A DNA stretch of 64,000 bases from Chthonomonas calidirosea (GCA_945882415.1 CAMCWC010000002.1:62001-126000); one strand, 5' to 3'. Numbered from the stretch's first letter, positions 1 through 8,419 are shown. Program-made: numbers and translations. Notes: a model not told the origin generated them from the sequence alone.

Positions 1-648
1 CGAAACGTGAGCGAAAAGAAGCGGCAGCAAGACTCGGTCGTGCGGCAATACGAGAAGCTTCGGGCGTTCGAAGACAGAAAGGAAGCTGAGCTAAGCGACG
101 TCCGCGAAGAGAAGAGTATTGCGCTGAAGCAGCTGCGGAGCCGACAAGCCGAGCTCAAAAAGCTCCTGCAGCAGTTCCAAGCGGACGAGCGAAACATCGC
201 CGCGGAAATTGCCGCTTATAACCGCCGGATCAAGAAGAACCCGAAAACCGCTCGAAAGCCGTTCAAAGGACGATTCATGCGCCCGGTGAACGCGCCGGTG
301 ACCAGCGGGTTCGGCAACCGATTCCATCCGATCCTGCGTATCAGTCGGCTCCACGCAGGAACGGATTTTGGTGCGCGAAGCGGCTCCCCCATCTTCGCCG
401 TTGCGGATGGAACGGTGATCTCCGCCTCGTACAGCGGCGGTTATGGCAACCGAATCATCCTTGACCACGGCGGTGGGCTCACGACGGTCTATGCCCACTG
501 CAGCAGCCTCGCCGTCCGCGCCGGGCAAACCGTCCGCCAGGGCCAACGCATCGGTGCCGTCGGTTCAACCGGCCTCAGCACCGGTCCGCACCTGCACTTC
601 GAGATGAGAATCAACGGTCGTCCGGTGAACCCAATGTCCCGACTGTAA
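1..648 (+). CDS. M23 family murein endopeptidase, C-terminal part (cut by window start)
   Basis: The reading frame is open to the first base, so the N-terminus lies outside the window. What remains is a charged coiled-coil stretch of about 75 residues followed by an M23 (LytM/EnvC-like) peptidase domain. Numbering from the GTG at 7, the zinc ligands are H116 and D120 (LHAGTDFG) and H197 (HLHFE), with the catalytic H164 in YAH. All key residues are present, so it should be an active peptidoglycan cross-link hydrolase rather than a degenerate EnvC-type activator. The coiled coil suggests an exported septal or cell-wall enzyme; the signal peptide is not visible. Confidence 0.88.
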   Translation, partial: RNVSEKKRQQDSVVRQYEKLRAFEDRKEAELSDVREEKSIALKQLRSRQAELKKLLQQFQADERNIAAEIAAYNRRIKKNPKTARKPFKGRFMRPVNAPVTSGFGNRFHPILRISRLHAGTDFGARSGSPIFAVADGTVISASYSGGYGNRIILDHGGGLTTVYAHCSSLAVRAGQTVRQGQRIGAVGSTGLSTGPHLHFEMRINGRPVNPMSRL

Positions 649-660
649 ATGTGTGGCGTG

Positions 661-666
661 TAACAT
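661..666 (+). promoter_or_regulatory. -10 element, leaderless promoter of the flavoprotein at 673
   Basis: TAACAT lies exactly six bases before the ATG at 673, so transcription would start at the ATG. There is no Shine-Dalgarno sequence. I see no clear -35 box. Confidence 0.55.
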
Positions 667-672
667 GGCGTC

Positions 673-2280
673 ATGTCTGACATGCGCGACTCAGTTGCAT
701 TTCCGGTTCTTACAGAAACCCAGATAGACCTTCTCCGGCCACGAGCGAAGCAGATTGAACTACAGCCCGGCGAGTGGCTCTGGAAGACTGGGGACACCGA
801 CTTTTGCTGCTTCGTCGTGCTTGAAGGAACCGTTGAAATCCGGGACGAAGCAGGAAGCGGACAATTGATTGCCACCCACGAGGCAGGTGCCTTTACCGGC
901 GATATCGACCTCCTATCCGGACGAAGCGCGCCCGTCGGCGGAGTTGCCGCAGCCCCGGTCACGCTCCTTCAACTGGGCGCCGAAGACATTCGGGAACTCG
1001 TGCGCGTCGATCAAGACTTAGGCGCAACGTTCATCCTCGCCTTCATGCGCCGCCGAGAGTTGTTGCTCCAAGAGAACACGTACGGCATGCTTCTGATCGG
1101 CAGCCGATTTGATCCGGATACACAAGCCATCCGCACCTTCCTAGCCCGAAATCGGATTTTGCACCGCTGGCAAACACTGGAAGACGGCGAGTCCGCACAG
1201 ATTCTTCGCACTCTTGGCCTTGGTCCAGAGTCAACGCCGCTTCTATCATCTGCATCCGACGTGTATGTTCGACCATCGGTCGAAGACATCGCAAACTGCC
1301 TCGGCATTCGCCGGTCAGTCGACAAGAATCAGTACGACCTCGTCATCATCGGCGCTGGCCCGGCCGGGCTCGCTGCTGCGGTTTACGGTGCCAGTGAAGG
1401 ACTCAGAACGCTCATGGTCGACCGAGCGGCTCCAGGTGGCCAGGCAAGCTGGTCAAGCCGGATCGAGAACTACATGGGCTTTCCTGAGGGCCTCACCGGA
1501 AGCGAACTCGCTGCGCGCGGCTACCTGCAAGCCCAAAAGTTCGGCGCAGAGATCAGCATTCCGGCCGACGTTGTTGCGATGACGTGCAGCGACACGGGGC
1601 ATGAACTGACCCTACGCAGCGGCGAGGTCTTCAACGCCCGCGCCGTCCTCATTGCCACCGGAGCGACGTACCAAAAATTGAACGTCCCGGGCTTCTCTGA
1701 CTTTGAAACGCGTGGAATTTACTACAGCGCCACGCGAATGGAAGCGGACTTCTGCCGGGACCAAGAAGTCGTTGTGGTCGGAGCCGGAAACTCCGCCGGT
1801 CAAGCCGCGGTCTACCTTTCGACCCAATGCAAAACCGTTCGTCTGATTGTCCGAGGAGATCGGCTGAACAAAGCCATGAGCGACTACCTCAGCTATCGAA
1901 TCGAACAGATTCCAAACGTTGAGGTGCATCTTGAAACCAACGTGACTGCCTGCGAAGGCACCGATTCAATCGAGCGGGTCTATCTCGATGGGAAAACGAA
2001 CGGCTGCGTTCCGTGTGCCGGCCTCTTCATTTTCATTGGGGCCGAACCCAATACGGGCTTCCTTAGCGAACACGTGAAGCGAGACGAAAAGGGCTTCATC
2101 CTGACGGGTGAAGCGGTCCGCGACGGCTGGACACTTGACCGACCTCCGTTCTATCTCGAGACCAGTTGTCCGACCGTATTCGCGGCCGGAGATTGCCGGG
2201 TTGGAAGCGTCAAGCGGGTGGCGGCTTCGGTCGGCGAAGGCAGCATGGCGGTCACGTTTACGCACCGCGTATTAGAATAA
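673..2280 (+). CDS. cNMP-binding domain fused to thioredoxin-reductase-like FAD oxidoreductase
   Basis: Residues about 15-130 form a cyclic-nucleotide-binding (CRP-like) beta-roll; 138-215 look like a thioredoxin/glutaredoxin-fold module; 220-535 are a thioredoxin-reductase-type flavoprotein with the FAD site GAGPAG at 227-232, GGQASW near 255-260 and the NAD(P) site GAGNSAG at 370-376. In true thioredoxin reductases a CxxC redox pair sits just before the NADPH Rossmann fold. Here that place reads YYSATRMEA (350-358) with no cysteine pair. It is therefore unlikely to reduce thioredoxin in the classical way and may be a ligand-regulated NAD(P)H-dependent oxidoreductase. Fusions of this kind are known in several phyla, but their substrate is not settled. 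Confidence 0.85.
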   Translation: MSDMRDSVAFPVLTETQIDLLRPRAKQIELQPGEWLWKTGDTDFCCFVVLEGTVEIRDEAGSGQLIATHEAGAFTGDIDLLSGRSAPVGGVAAAPVTLLQLGAEDIRELVRVDQDLGATFILAFMRRRELLLQENTYGMLLIGSRFDPDTQAIRTFLARNRILHRWQTLEDGESAQILRTLGLGPESTPLLSSASDVYVRPSVEDIANCLGIRRSVDKNQYDLVIIGAGPAGLAAAVYGASEGLRTLMVDRAAPGGQASWSSRIENYMGFPEGLTGSELAARGYLQAQKFGAEISIPADVVAMTCSDTGHELTLRSGEVFNARAVLIATGATYQKLNVPGFSDFETRGIYYSATRMEADFCRDQEVVVVGAGNSAGQAAVYLSTQCKTVRLIVRGDRLNKAMSDYLSYRIEQIPNVEVHLETNVTACEGTDSIERVYLDGKTNGCVPCAGLFIFIGAEPNTGFLSEHVKRDEKGFILTGEAVRDGWTLDRPPFYLETSCPTVFAAGDCRVGSVKRVAASVGEGSMAVTFTHRVLE

Positions 2281-2287
2281 CCGTGGT

Positions 2288-3505
2288 TTGAAGCAGCGCT
2301 ATCTCCTCGTCCTATTCCTCGCCTGGCTAGGGTGGGTGTTCGACATCATGGACACGGCGCTGTTCAACTTTGCCAAGATCCCGATGCTCACCCAGATGCT
2401 GGGCGAAGCTCGCTACAAGGAAATCGGCACCGCCCTGGAAGGGCAGATCCAGACCGTCTTTCTGGTGGGTTGGTCCCTTGGCGGACTTATTTTCGGCATT
2501 CTTGCTGACCGCTGGGGCCGAACCCAGGTGTTGATCACCACGATCCTGATGTACTCCCTGTTCACGGGACTTACCGGCTTTTGCCAAACGCCGGAGCAAG
2601 TGATGATCGCGAGGTTTATCACCGCGCTCGGGATCGGGGGCGAATGGGCGGCGGGGGCGGCACTGGTGGCGGAGAGCGTGCCGCCGCACTTCCGCGCTCG
2701 CGCAAGCGGGTTCCTTCAATCTGCCGCCGCCTTCGGCCCTTGGTTTGCGGCTCTGGCGAACCTGAGTGTTCCTGCTGGTCAGTGGCAGGCACTGTTCTTT
2801 GTCGGGGCCATTCCCGCGCTGCTTTGCTTCTTCTTCCGCTTCAAGTCCCAGAACGAAGAAGCGGCACCAAAGCCGGACAGCGGTAAGTTCTCCGACCTTT
2901 TCGCCTCTGCCGATCAGCGGCGGCGCACAATTTCTGCCGTGCTGCTCGGGGTTGTTGGCGTCACCGGAGCAGGAATTCTGCCGTTCTGGCTGCCTAACCT
3001 CATCAAGCAAGCCGGGGCTGGTTTGGCTCCGGAGGCATCAAAGCAGTTCCTCAGCCTCAACACCTTTACGATTCACATCGGAACCTTGATTGGCGTTCTT
3101 CTTTTTCCGCTGATTGCCGACCGAATTGGACGACGCCCGGCGTTTGCGGTTTTCTTCATCGGCGCACCCGTTTCGGCGTACCTCGCGCTTTCCGGCACTC
3201 CTGACCTCAATCGGCTTCTTTGGCTGCTGCCGGTCGCCACTTTCTTCAGCATCGGCCTGTCGTCTGGGTTCGTTTTGTACTTCCCGGAGCTGTTTCCGTC
3301 TCGCCTCCGAGCGACCGGATCGGGGCTGGCGTACAACGTCGGCCGCGTTGTGAGCGCTCCCGTGCCGGCGCTCATGGGCGCGCTGATGTCGAGCAACCAA
3401 GGCAACGTTGCCTTGGTCGTCGTCGTGGCCGGCGGGATTTACGTGATCGGTCTGCTTGCGCTGGTCTGGGCACCGGAGACCAAAGGTCTTCCGCTGCCCA
3501 GTTAA
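2288..3505 (+). CDS. MFS transporter
   Basis: A polytopic protein of about 12 predicted helices in the major facilitator superfamily, nearest in style to sugar or organic-acid proton symporters. The loop 2-3 signature reads GILADRWGRTQV and its echo in the second half reads LIADRIGRRPA. The proposed start is a TTG eight bases after the flavoprotein stop codon, so co-transcription with it is likely. The substrate cannot be told from sequence. Confidence 0.88.
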   Translation: MKQRYLLVLFLAWLGWVFDIMDTALFNFAKIPMLTQMLGEARYKEIGTALEGQIQTVFLVGWSLGGLIFGILADRWGRTQVLITTILMYSLFTGLTGFCQTPEQVMIARFITALGIGGEWAAGAALVAESVPPHFRARASGFLQSAAAFGPWFAALANLSVPAGQWQALFFVGAIPALLCFFFRFKSQNEEAAPKPDSGKFSDLFASADQRRRTISAVLLGVVGVTGAGILPFWLPNLIKQAGAGLAPEASKQFLSLNTFTIHIGTLIGVLLFPLIADRIGRRPAFAVFFIGAPVSAYLALSGTPDLNRLLWLLPVATFFSIGLSSGFVLYFPELFPSRLRATGSGLAYNVGRVVSAPVPALMGALMSSNQGNVALVVVVAGGIYVIGLLALVWAPETKGLPLPS

Positions 3506-3510
3506 TCAGC

Positions 3511-4047
3511 TCAGAACATGCAGCCGCTGATCGTCGACTTCGAGATCGAAGCGAGTTTCAGCGCTGGCAGAGCTGCGCCGTGCTTTCGCATGGCAGCCAC
3601 CGCTTTCTCAAGGTGAGCGCGGGAGACTCCGGTCCAGATCTCCGGGTATCTCGGCTTTCCGGTCTTGGTCGCGACGAAGGTGAAATCCGCCCCGCGTTCG
3701 ACCTTGAAGCCCCGAATCACGACACCCTTAGTATCGGCAAGGACCGGAACCGAGAGGCCCACTTTCACGGCGTTCGCCCGGACCTCGGCCAGTGTCCCAT
3801 CCATCACCACAAGAACTTGCGCCTTTCCGGCGAGCTCTTTTGCAAGGCTGTTGATCCCCGGAGTTGCCTTCGGATCTGCCGGACAGTTCTTCTTCAGAAA
3901 GAAAATGAACGTCGGCTTACCAACGAGGCTCTTCTCCGTGTAAGTCTTCCCGTCGGATGCAGAAAGGCGAAACGCCGGTGCTTCGTACTTACAAGCCACC
4001 CCGGAAGCCGCGAGAACCAATGCGCCAAGACTCAGCAAGCTTCGCAT
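3511..4047 (-). CDS. Redoxin/thioredoxin-fold exported protein
   Basis: A 178-residue protein with an N-terminal hydrophobic segment ending in GVAC, a weak lipobox, then an AhpC/TSA-Redoxin-like fold. One cysteine follows the first core strand (FFLKKNCPAD), where peroxiredoxins carry the peroxidatic cysteine, but the usual PxxxTxxC context is missing. A further cysteine lies at the extreme C-terminus (SGCMF). It probably sits outside the cytoplasmic membrane and acts in thiol or peroxide chemistry. Its ATG overlaps the stop of the upstream prepilin gene by one base (TGATG), so the two are translated from one message. Confidence 0.7.
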   Translation of the reverse strand: MRSLLSLGALVLAASGVACKYEAPAFRLSASDGKTYTEKSLVGKPTFIFFLKKNCPADPKATPGINSLAKELAGKAQVLVVMDGTLAEVRANAVKVGLSVPVLADTKGVVIRGFKVERGADFTFVATKTGKPRYPEIWTGVSRAHLEKAVAAMRKHGAALPALKLASISKSTISGCMF

Positions 4048-4766
4048 CAGTTTCGCCCCTCGTTTCGCGGATCGTAGTTACCGGCAAAGATGCCTCGATC
4101 AAGGTCTCGCCACCACGTTTGTGACCACTTGCCAAACTTGGCGTGGCCATCCACATACGTGTAGTTCTGACCGCCTGAGAACGCCGTTAGCTTCAGCTCC
4201 TTAGTCAGACCAGTTGCCGGATCGAACGTCAGGTTCTGCATGAAGCCGTTCGTTTCCTCGCTCGGGGTACCCCAATAGAACGGGTGGAAGTGGTCGCGCA
4301 CGATGTTGTCATTCGCCTGCGCGATGTAGATCGTGCTTGCCGGCCCCACGATTGAGCTCGTGTTCGCGAACTTGCCCGACTGATAGCCTCCGCTCATGAA
4401 GGCATTCAGGAAGTAGCTCGACATCCGGTAGTTCAAGAAGGTCGGATCGGTCACCGGCAAACTCGCCGGCGGCCAATTGTTGGATGCGTCAGAAGGCGAT
4501 CGGTAGATCGCCCGGTTCTTGATGTACGGCTGCACCTGAGTCGTCCAGGTGTTCTCCTTCACCGGAAAACTCGACAGCGGGAAGTAGTCGTCGAAGTCGT
4601 TGGCGTACATGAGGAACGCGACCCCGAGCTGACGACAGTTGCTCAGATCCTGAGTCTTCTTCGCGGCTTCCTTTGCCTGGGCAAAAACCGGGAACAGGAT
4701 GGCGGCAAGAATCGCAATGATTGCGATGACGACGAGAAGTTCGATAAGCGTGAATGCCTTTTTCAT
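4047..4766 (-). CDS. Prepilin-type N-terminal cleavage/methylation protein (DG-H-tail type)
   Basis: The N-terminus FTLIELLVVIAIIAIL is a class III signal cut by prepilin peptidase, with the conserved Glu5. The rest is a short globular domain ending in a YVDGHAKFG motif, typical of the large DUF1559-like pseudopilin families of Armatimonadota and Planctomycetota. Such proteins are expanded in these phyla, mostly with unknown roles in secretion or surface structures. No pilus assembly gene is adjacent. It leads a two-gene unit with the redoxin-like gene. Confidence 0.88.
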   Translation of the reverse strand: MKKAFTLIELLVVIAIIAILAAILFPVFAQAKEAAKKTQDLSNCRQLGVAFLMYANDFDDYFPLSSFPVKENTWTTQVQPYIKNRAIYRSPSDASNNWPPASLPVTDPTFLNYRMSSYFLNAFMSGGYQSGKFANTSSIVGPASTIYIAQANDNIVRDHFHPFYWGTPSEETNGFMQNLTFDPATGLTKELKLTAFSGGQNYTYVDGHAKFGKWSQTWWRDLDRGIFAGNYDPRNEGRN

Positions 4767-4827
4767 TTTCGTAACGCGTAGCGTCGGGCCAAGTGATTTG
4801 GCGGACCGGCGAGATATGGGATGGGCG

Positions 4828-5253
4828 TTACGAATGCCGGGGAGGGGGAGAAATCGGCGCGGCGCTCGTTACAATGGCCGCCGGAGCAGCCGACAGAATG
4901 GGCATGAACACGACCGGTGAGGAAACGATGACAACCACAAACGGTGGAGCTTCCACCGCGTAGTCCGCCATCAATCCGCTCTTCGTTACTTCCTCTTCCT
5001 GGGGCGCGACTTTTTTCTGGTTGCACAAGCAAGGCAGAAACTCGGCGTCTCCCGGTTTTGGAGCAACGATTTTGGGGCCGTTTGCCGTGTCATTCGCTAC
5101 TGCCTGAACCTTAGCGGTCGGACAATGTCGGCTCAGCGTTACCGAACGAAGGGTAACTCCCGACGATGCGACGGCGATGACGAGCGCGAATCCAAAGCAC
5201 AACATTTGCCGCCAGCGCTTCTTCAGCGCCCAGCGTATTGCTTGGATATCCAC
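4828..5253 (-). CDS. Small membrane-anchored protein of unknown function
   Basis: 141 residues: a basic N-terminus, one transmembrane segment (about residues 18-36), a polar domain with four cysteines (one in RHCP, two in CLC, one near the membrane) and a hydrophobic, Ala/Pro-rich C-terminal third. I do not recognise a family. The call is supported by a TATCTT element six bases before the GTG start at 5253, the same arrangement seen before several firm genes here. It ends 61 bases before the prepilin gene on the same strand and could be co-transcribed with it. Confidence 0.6.
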   Translation of the reverse strand: MDIQAIRWALKKRWRQMLCFGFALVIAVASSGVTLRSVTLSRHCPTAKVQAVANDTANGPKIVAPKPGDAEFLPCLCNQKKVAPQEEEVTKSGLMADYAVEAPPFVVVIVSSPVVFMPILSAAPAAIVTSAAPISPPPRHS

Positions 5254-5259
5254 ACAATG

Positions 5260-5265
5260 AAGATA
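5260..5265 (-). promoter_or_regulatory. -10 element, leaderless promoter of the gene at 5253
   Basis: On the minus strand TATCTT is followed by six bases and then the GTG start. This supports both the gene and its non-ATG start. Confidence 0.5.
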
Positions 5266-5278
5266 CCTGGCAGAGTTT

Positions 5279-5911
5279 CTATGCCAGGCGGAACTTAGCT
5301 TCGGTTTTCGCCGCGATCTCTTGCTCCGTCACGTCCGGAGCCAGCTCGAGCAGGACCAGTCCATCTTCTGAAACTTCGAAAACGCAGAGGTCCGTAACGA
5401 TGAGGTCCACGCAGCCTTTGCCCGTGAGCGGCAAGCGGCACTCGCGCAGAACCTTCGATTCGCCCGCCTTGTTGGTGTGCTCCATCACTACGACGACGCG
5501 CTTGACTCCGGCCACCAGGTCCATGGCACCGCCCATGCCCTTGACCATCTTTCCGGGAATCATCCAGTTCGCTAGATCTCCGTTCTCGCTCACTTCCATC
5601 GCGCCCAAGATGCTGAGGTCGATGTGCCCACCTCGGATCATCGCGAAAGAGTCAGCCGAGGAGAAGTACGACGTGCCAGGAATTTCGGTCACCGTCTGCT
5701 TTCCAGCGTTGATCAGGTCCGGGTCAACTTCGCTTTCCAGCGGAAACGGGCCAAGGCCGAGCATGCCGTTTTCGCTCTGCAGGACCACATCCATCCCGTC
5801 CGGAATGTAGTTCGCTACCAGGGTCGGAATCCCGATTCCGAGATTCACATAGAAGCCGTCGCGAAGCTCCTTCGCGGCACGTTGAGCAAGCTGATCTCGG
5901 TTCCAAGGCAT
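5279..5911 (-). CDS. scoB: 3-oxoacid CoA-transferase subunit B
   Basis: 210 residues of the class I CoA-transferase beta subunit. The catalytic glutamate is E47 in the ENGMLG motif, which forms the glutamyl-CoA thioester intermediate. With subunit A it moves CoA between succinyl-CoA and acetoacetate or a related 3-oxoacid, linking ketone-body or branched-chain catabolism to the TCA cycle. The frame is open further upstream, but family alignment begins at MPWNRDQ, and an AAGGAG Shine-Dalgarno lies about seven bases before this ATG. Its partner scoA is on the same strand but about 4.3 kb upstream, which is unusual. Confidence 0.93.
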   Translation of the reverse strand: MPWNRDQLAQRAAKELRDGFYVNLGIGIPTLVANYIPDGMDVVLQSENGMLGLGPFPLESEVDPDLINAGKQTVTEIPGTSYFSSADSFAMIRGGHIDLSILGAMEVSENGDLANWMIPGKMVKGMGGAMDLVAGVKRVVVVMEHTNKAGESKVLRECRLPLTGKGCVDLIVTDLCVFEVSEDGLVLLELAPDVTEQEIAAKTEAKFRLA

Positions 5912-6012
5912 GGTGTTGAACTCCTTCGTTCTTTCACATATTCTGACACCGACACTTCTGTAGTTATTTTCTATGAAAAACTCGACTGATGACATTCTAG
6001 ACTTGACAAACA

Positions 6013-6024
6013 GGGGGGGGGGGG
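6013..6024. repeat. Poly-G homopolymer tract (12 G)
   Basis: Twelve consecutive G lie five bases after a perfect TTGACA (6003-6008) and 19 bases before the ATG at 6044, in the gap between divergent scoB and the Cys-rich peptide gene. Length change by slipped-strand pairing would alter promoter or leader spacing. It is also a classic place for sequencing error. Confidence 0.8.
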
Positions 6025-6043
6025 ATGGGAAGATGCAGTTGTT

Positions 6044-6289
6044 ATGAAACGCCTTTTTCAAACAACGCTTGTCGCTGCTATCATCGTCGTTGTCGCTGCC
6101 AACAGCATTGCAAACCCGCCCACAGCATTCCCATCATGTGCAGAAAATGTGAGCCCGGCTAACCCAGGATGGGGTTGTGGCAGCGTGAGCACGTGGGCAG
6201 CTTGCCGAGGTTGCTGTGAGAATTTCTGTGGTTCTATCGGTAGTGCAACTTACAATTCTTACGTCCAGGCGTGTGATAGAAAGTTTTAA
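6044..6289 (+). CDS. Small secreted cysteine-rich protein
   Basis: 81 residues with a clear Sec signal peptide (MKR followed by a hydrophobic core, cleavage probable near residue 24). The short mature part has seven cysteines, including a CC pair, within about 50 residues. I recognise no family; disulfide-stabilised small toxins, bacteriocins and envelope proteins are all possible. Its stop overlaps the ATG of the next gene (TAATG), so the two are coupled. Base composition of this gene and the next two is visibly AT-richer than their neighbours, consistent with recent gain. Confidence 0.65.
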   Translation: MKRLFQTTLVAAIIVVVAANSIANPPTAFPSCAENVSPANPGWGCGSVSTWAACRGCCENFCGSIGSATYNSYVQACDRKF

Positions 6290-6795
6290 TGAAGTCTAGC
6301 GACAAATTGTATGCACTTGCAACGGCGGCGATCATCATCGTTGCCGCCGTTGCGTGGGTGAAACCGTGGAAGCCATACCGAGGACCAGTCTGGGACCATC
6401 TGATTCAGGAAAAGGGACCAGACTATGAAGTTCTTTATCGCGTTCTGACAATTGGCGAACCAAGCAAAGTTCAGCAAGTTAGCCGCGAAGACTTCATGTT
6501 TGTGGTTAACTCAACGTCACACAAGAACGAGAGAGTCCAAGCTGGAGCTTACGATGCGCTTGCGTTTCTTTCACGCAATCCAAAATATCAATCAGAGGCA
6601 TGGCAAAAGATTCGGAGCTTAAAAAACGCCAAGAACCAAAATCTTGCCAAAAAGTACTGGTGGGCTGCCATGAAGGCAAGATTGCCGGAGATCAAAGGAG
6701 AGCTAACAGCTTCCCAGTCGAGTCAAGATCCGCAGATTGCTGCAGAAGCCTCTCGACTAATTGCAATCGGCAAAGAGGCCAAATGGATGGAGTAA
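6289..6795 (+). CDS. Single-pass membrane protein of unknown function
   Basis: 168 residues: short N-terminus, one transmembrane helix (about residues 9-25) and an alpha-helical, lysine- and alanine-rich domain outside the membrane. The helices (NERVQAGAYDALAFL, later AAEASRLIAIG) have a HEAT/ARM-like flavour, but I cannot assign a family. It is translationally coupled to the cysteine-rich protein before it and overlaps the pseudopilin after it by 13 bases, so the three form one unit. Confidence 0.65.
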   Translation: MKSSDKLYALATAAIIIVAAVAWVKPWKPYRGPVWDHLIQEKGPDYEVLYRVLTIGEPSKVQQVSREDFMFVVNSTSHKNERVQAGAYDALAFLSRNPKYQSEAWQKIRSLKNAKNQNLAKKYWWAAMKARLPEIKGELTASQSSQDPQIAAEASRLIAIGKEAKWME

Positions 6796-7403
6796 TACGA
6801 AAGCGAGCACAAATCGCCGCCACGTTGGTTGAGATTTTGACCGTAGTAGCCATCATCATTGTTTTGGCCGGAATCTCGTTTCCAGTTTACGCCCACGTCA
6901 CTACGACAGCGCGACATTCAACAACGCTTAATGCGCTTCACCAGAACTACCTCGCGATTCAGCTATACCAGGAACGGGAAACCATCCAAGTTTTGCCATA
7001 CGCCCTTTCTGATACTTCAATTTATACCATTCGAACGCGTAACGAACTCTGGGGCTCAAAATTTGAACTTGATCAAGAACCACCGCGACTAGCCGACCTT
7101 CTCTATCCTTTCCTCAAGGATCGAAGCGCGCTCCGATCACATCGAGCACCAGTCGTTCCTCCGCTTGCCGAGATGTTTGGCAAGGACTATTTTGGCTGGC
7201 GCTATGATGAGCAGCGTGCGATATTAGGAGTCGGCCCGACATACAGCCCCGAAACTGCCGTCTGGATGAACGAATATGTGGATTACGACGACCCGATGAA
7301 TGGCAACGGTCGCATTGGATGCCTGTACGAGAGCGGCAGCACCAAAATGGTTCCAAGACTGGAGTGTCTCAGCGGTGTCCGTGACCTCGCTCTGGAGCAA
7401 TAA
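6783..7403 (+). CDS. Pseudopilin-like protein with prepilin N-terminal signal
   Basis: 206 residues. The start used is the ATG at 6783, overlapping the previous gene by 13 bases. The resulting N-terminus, basic leader then ATLVEILTVVAIIIVLAG, is a prepilin peptidase signal with the conserved glutamate. Longer forms from 6600 would bury this signal behind a run of shadow-frame residues. The globular domain is unlike the prepilin at 4047-4766. Its place in a three-gene unit with a cysteine-rich secreted peptide hints at delivery or display of that peptide, but this is speculation. Confidence 0.72.
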   Translation: MDGVIRKRAQIAATLVEILTVVAIIIVLAGISFPVYAHVTTTARHSTTLNALHQNYLAIQLYQERETIQVLPYALSDTSIYTIRTRNELWGSKFELDQEPPRLADLLYPFLKDRSALRSHRAPVVPPLAEMFGKDYFGWRYDEQRAILGVGPTYSPETAVWMNEYVDYDDPMNGNGRIGCLYESGSTKMVPRLECLSGVRDLALEQ

Positions 7404-7408
7404 CAGAA

Positions 7409-8419
7409 CTAGGTGGATCGATCTCCGCTAAATGCGAGCAGCAACTCGGGACGAACGCCGCTTTCCGCGAACTCAATCGCCAAGTCAGCAATCGCCGGCG
7501 CAAACTTGAAGCCGTGCCCGCTGCAGGCGCTGATGCCGAGCGCGTTGGCCCGAACCCAGTCGATGATGAAGTCGCCATCGACCGTATTGGTGTACCGGCA
7601 GGCCGCTTTCTGAACCACTCGCGCTTCCGGGCCGAGGAACCGAGCGACGTTCGATGCGATGCCAGGCAATTGGGCGAAAGGATCCGCTAGCCCAAGCCCA
7701 GCCACCGGCCCGGGCAAGTGCTCGCCGACCTTGACTAAGGTGCAATCGGCGTGCGCCGGAATGCCATACAGAAAGCTGCCTTGCCCGCCATCGAACCCGA
7801 ATACCGGCAACGTAGCGGAAACGCCCTCCAGCCAAGCGATGGTTTGCATGGTCACCGTTAGGTTCCACTTCGGGCAAAGCGCCTTCATTCCCGGCCCGAG
7901 GGCAAAAAAGCTCAATCCAGAATCGGCGACCGCGGGAACGCCGAATTCAAACTGCACGCCGAGCCCCTGCAGACGCTCGAACAAGCCAAGGCAAATCCGA
8001 TCCGAGTAAAGAAACCCGGCATCCGGCTCAAAAACGGTCTCATATCCATCGGGCAGCGGTTCCGGAACTGGGTGTCCAGACTCAATTCGGAGTCCGTACT
8101 GCTCGGCGGAGCCACGAACTCCCCGGAGTAGGTCGCCGTCGCCCGGCCCAGCATAAACCACCCCACGCGCTTCGTGGACCGTCGTTCCTAAATCTGACGC
8201 CAGTTCGCCCCAAAGCCCAAACGCTCGCTGCATCAGCGGCACGTACGCCGCCGACTCGAAGTAGGCAAAGCGGTAAATGCGAGAGCCGCCGATTGACGAT
8301 GTACCCGGTCCTAACGGTGGTTCCAAGGACCGGACCCGCACGTTGTAGCCGCGCTGGACGAGTCGCCAAGCTAGGCAGAGTCCGTAGACCCCCGCGCCGT
8401 ACACCGTTGCCGTTTTCAT
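7409..8419 (-). CDS. Monomeric sarcosine oxidase-like FAD-dependent amine oxidase
   Basis: 336 residues of the DAO/glycine oxidase superfamily. The FAD-binding GAGVYG is at residues 8-13. The C-terminal motif CRYTNTVDGDFIIDW (from C274) followed by CSGHGFKFAPA matches monomeric sarcosine oxidase and N-methyltryptophan oxidase, where this cysteine holds FAD covalently. It likely oxidises an N-methyl amino acid with release of hydrogen peroxide. It is slightly shorter than the family's roughly 380 residues. It is divergent from the L,D-transpeptidase gene with only 29 bases between starts and convergent with the pseudopilin gene. Confidence 0.85.
   Translation of the reverse strand: MKTATVYGAGVYGLCLAWRLVQRGYNVRVRSLEPPLGPGTSSIGGSRIYRFAYFESAAYVPLMQRAFGLWGELASDLGTTVHEARGVVYAGPGDGDLLRGVRGSAEQYGLRIESGHPVPEPLPDGYETVFEPDAGFLYSDRICLGLFERLQGLGVQFEFGVPAVADSGLSFFALGPGMKALCPKWNLTVTMQTIAWLEGVSATLPVFGFDGGQGSFLYGIPAHADCTLVKVGEHLPGPVAGLGLADPFAQLPGIASNVARFLGPEARVVQKAACRYTNTVDGDFIIDWVRANALGISACSGHGFKFAPAIADLAIEFAESGVRPELLLAFSGDRST

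Noticed and set aside
6600-6782. Upstream extension of the pseudopilin frame
   Set aside because: It would place about 60 charged residues before a prepilin signal, which must be near the N-terminus to be processed.
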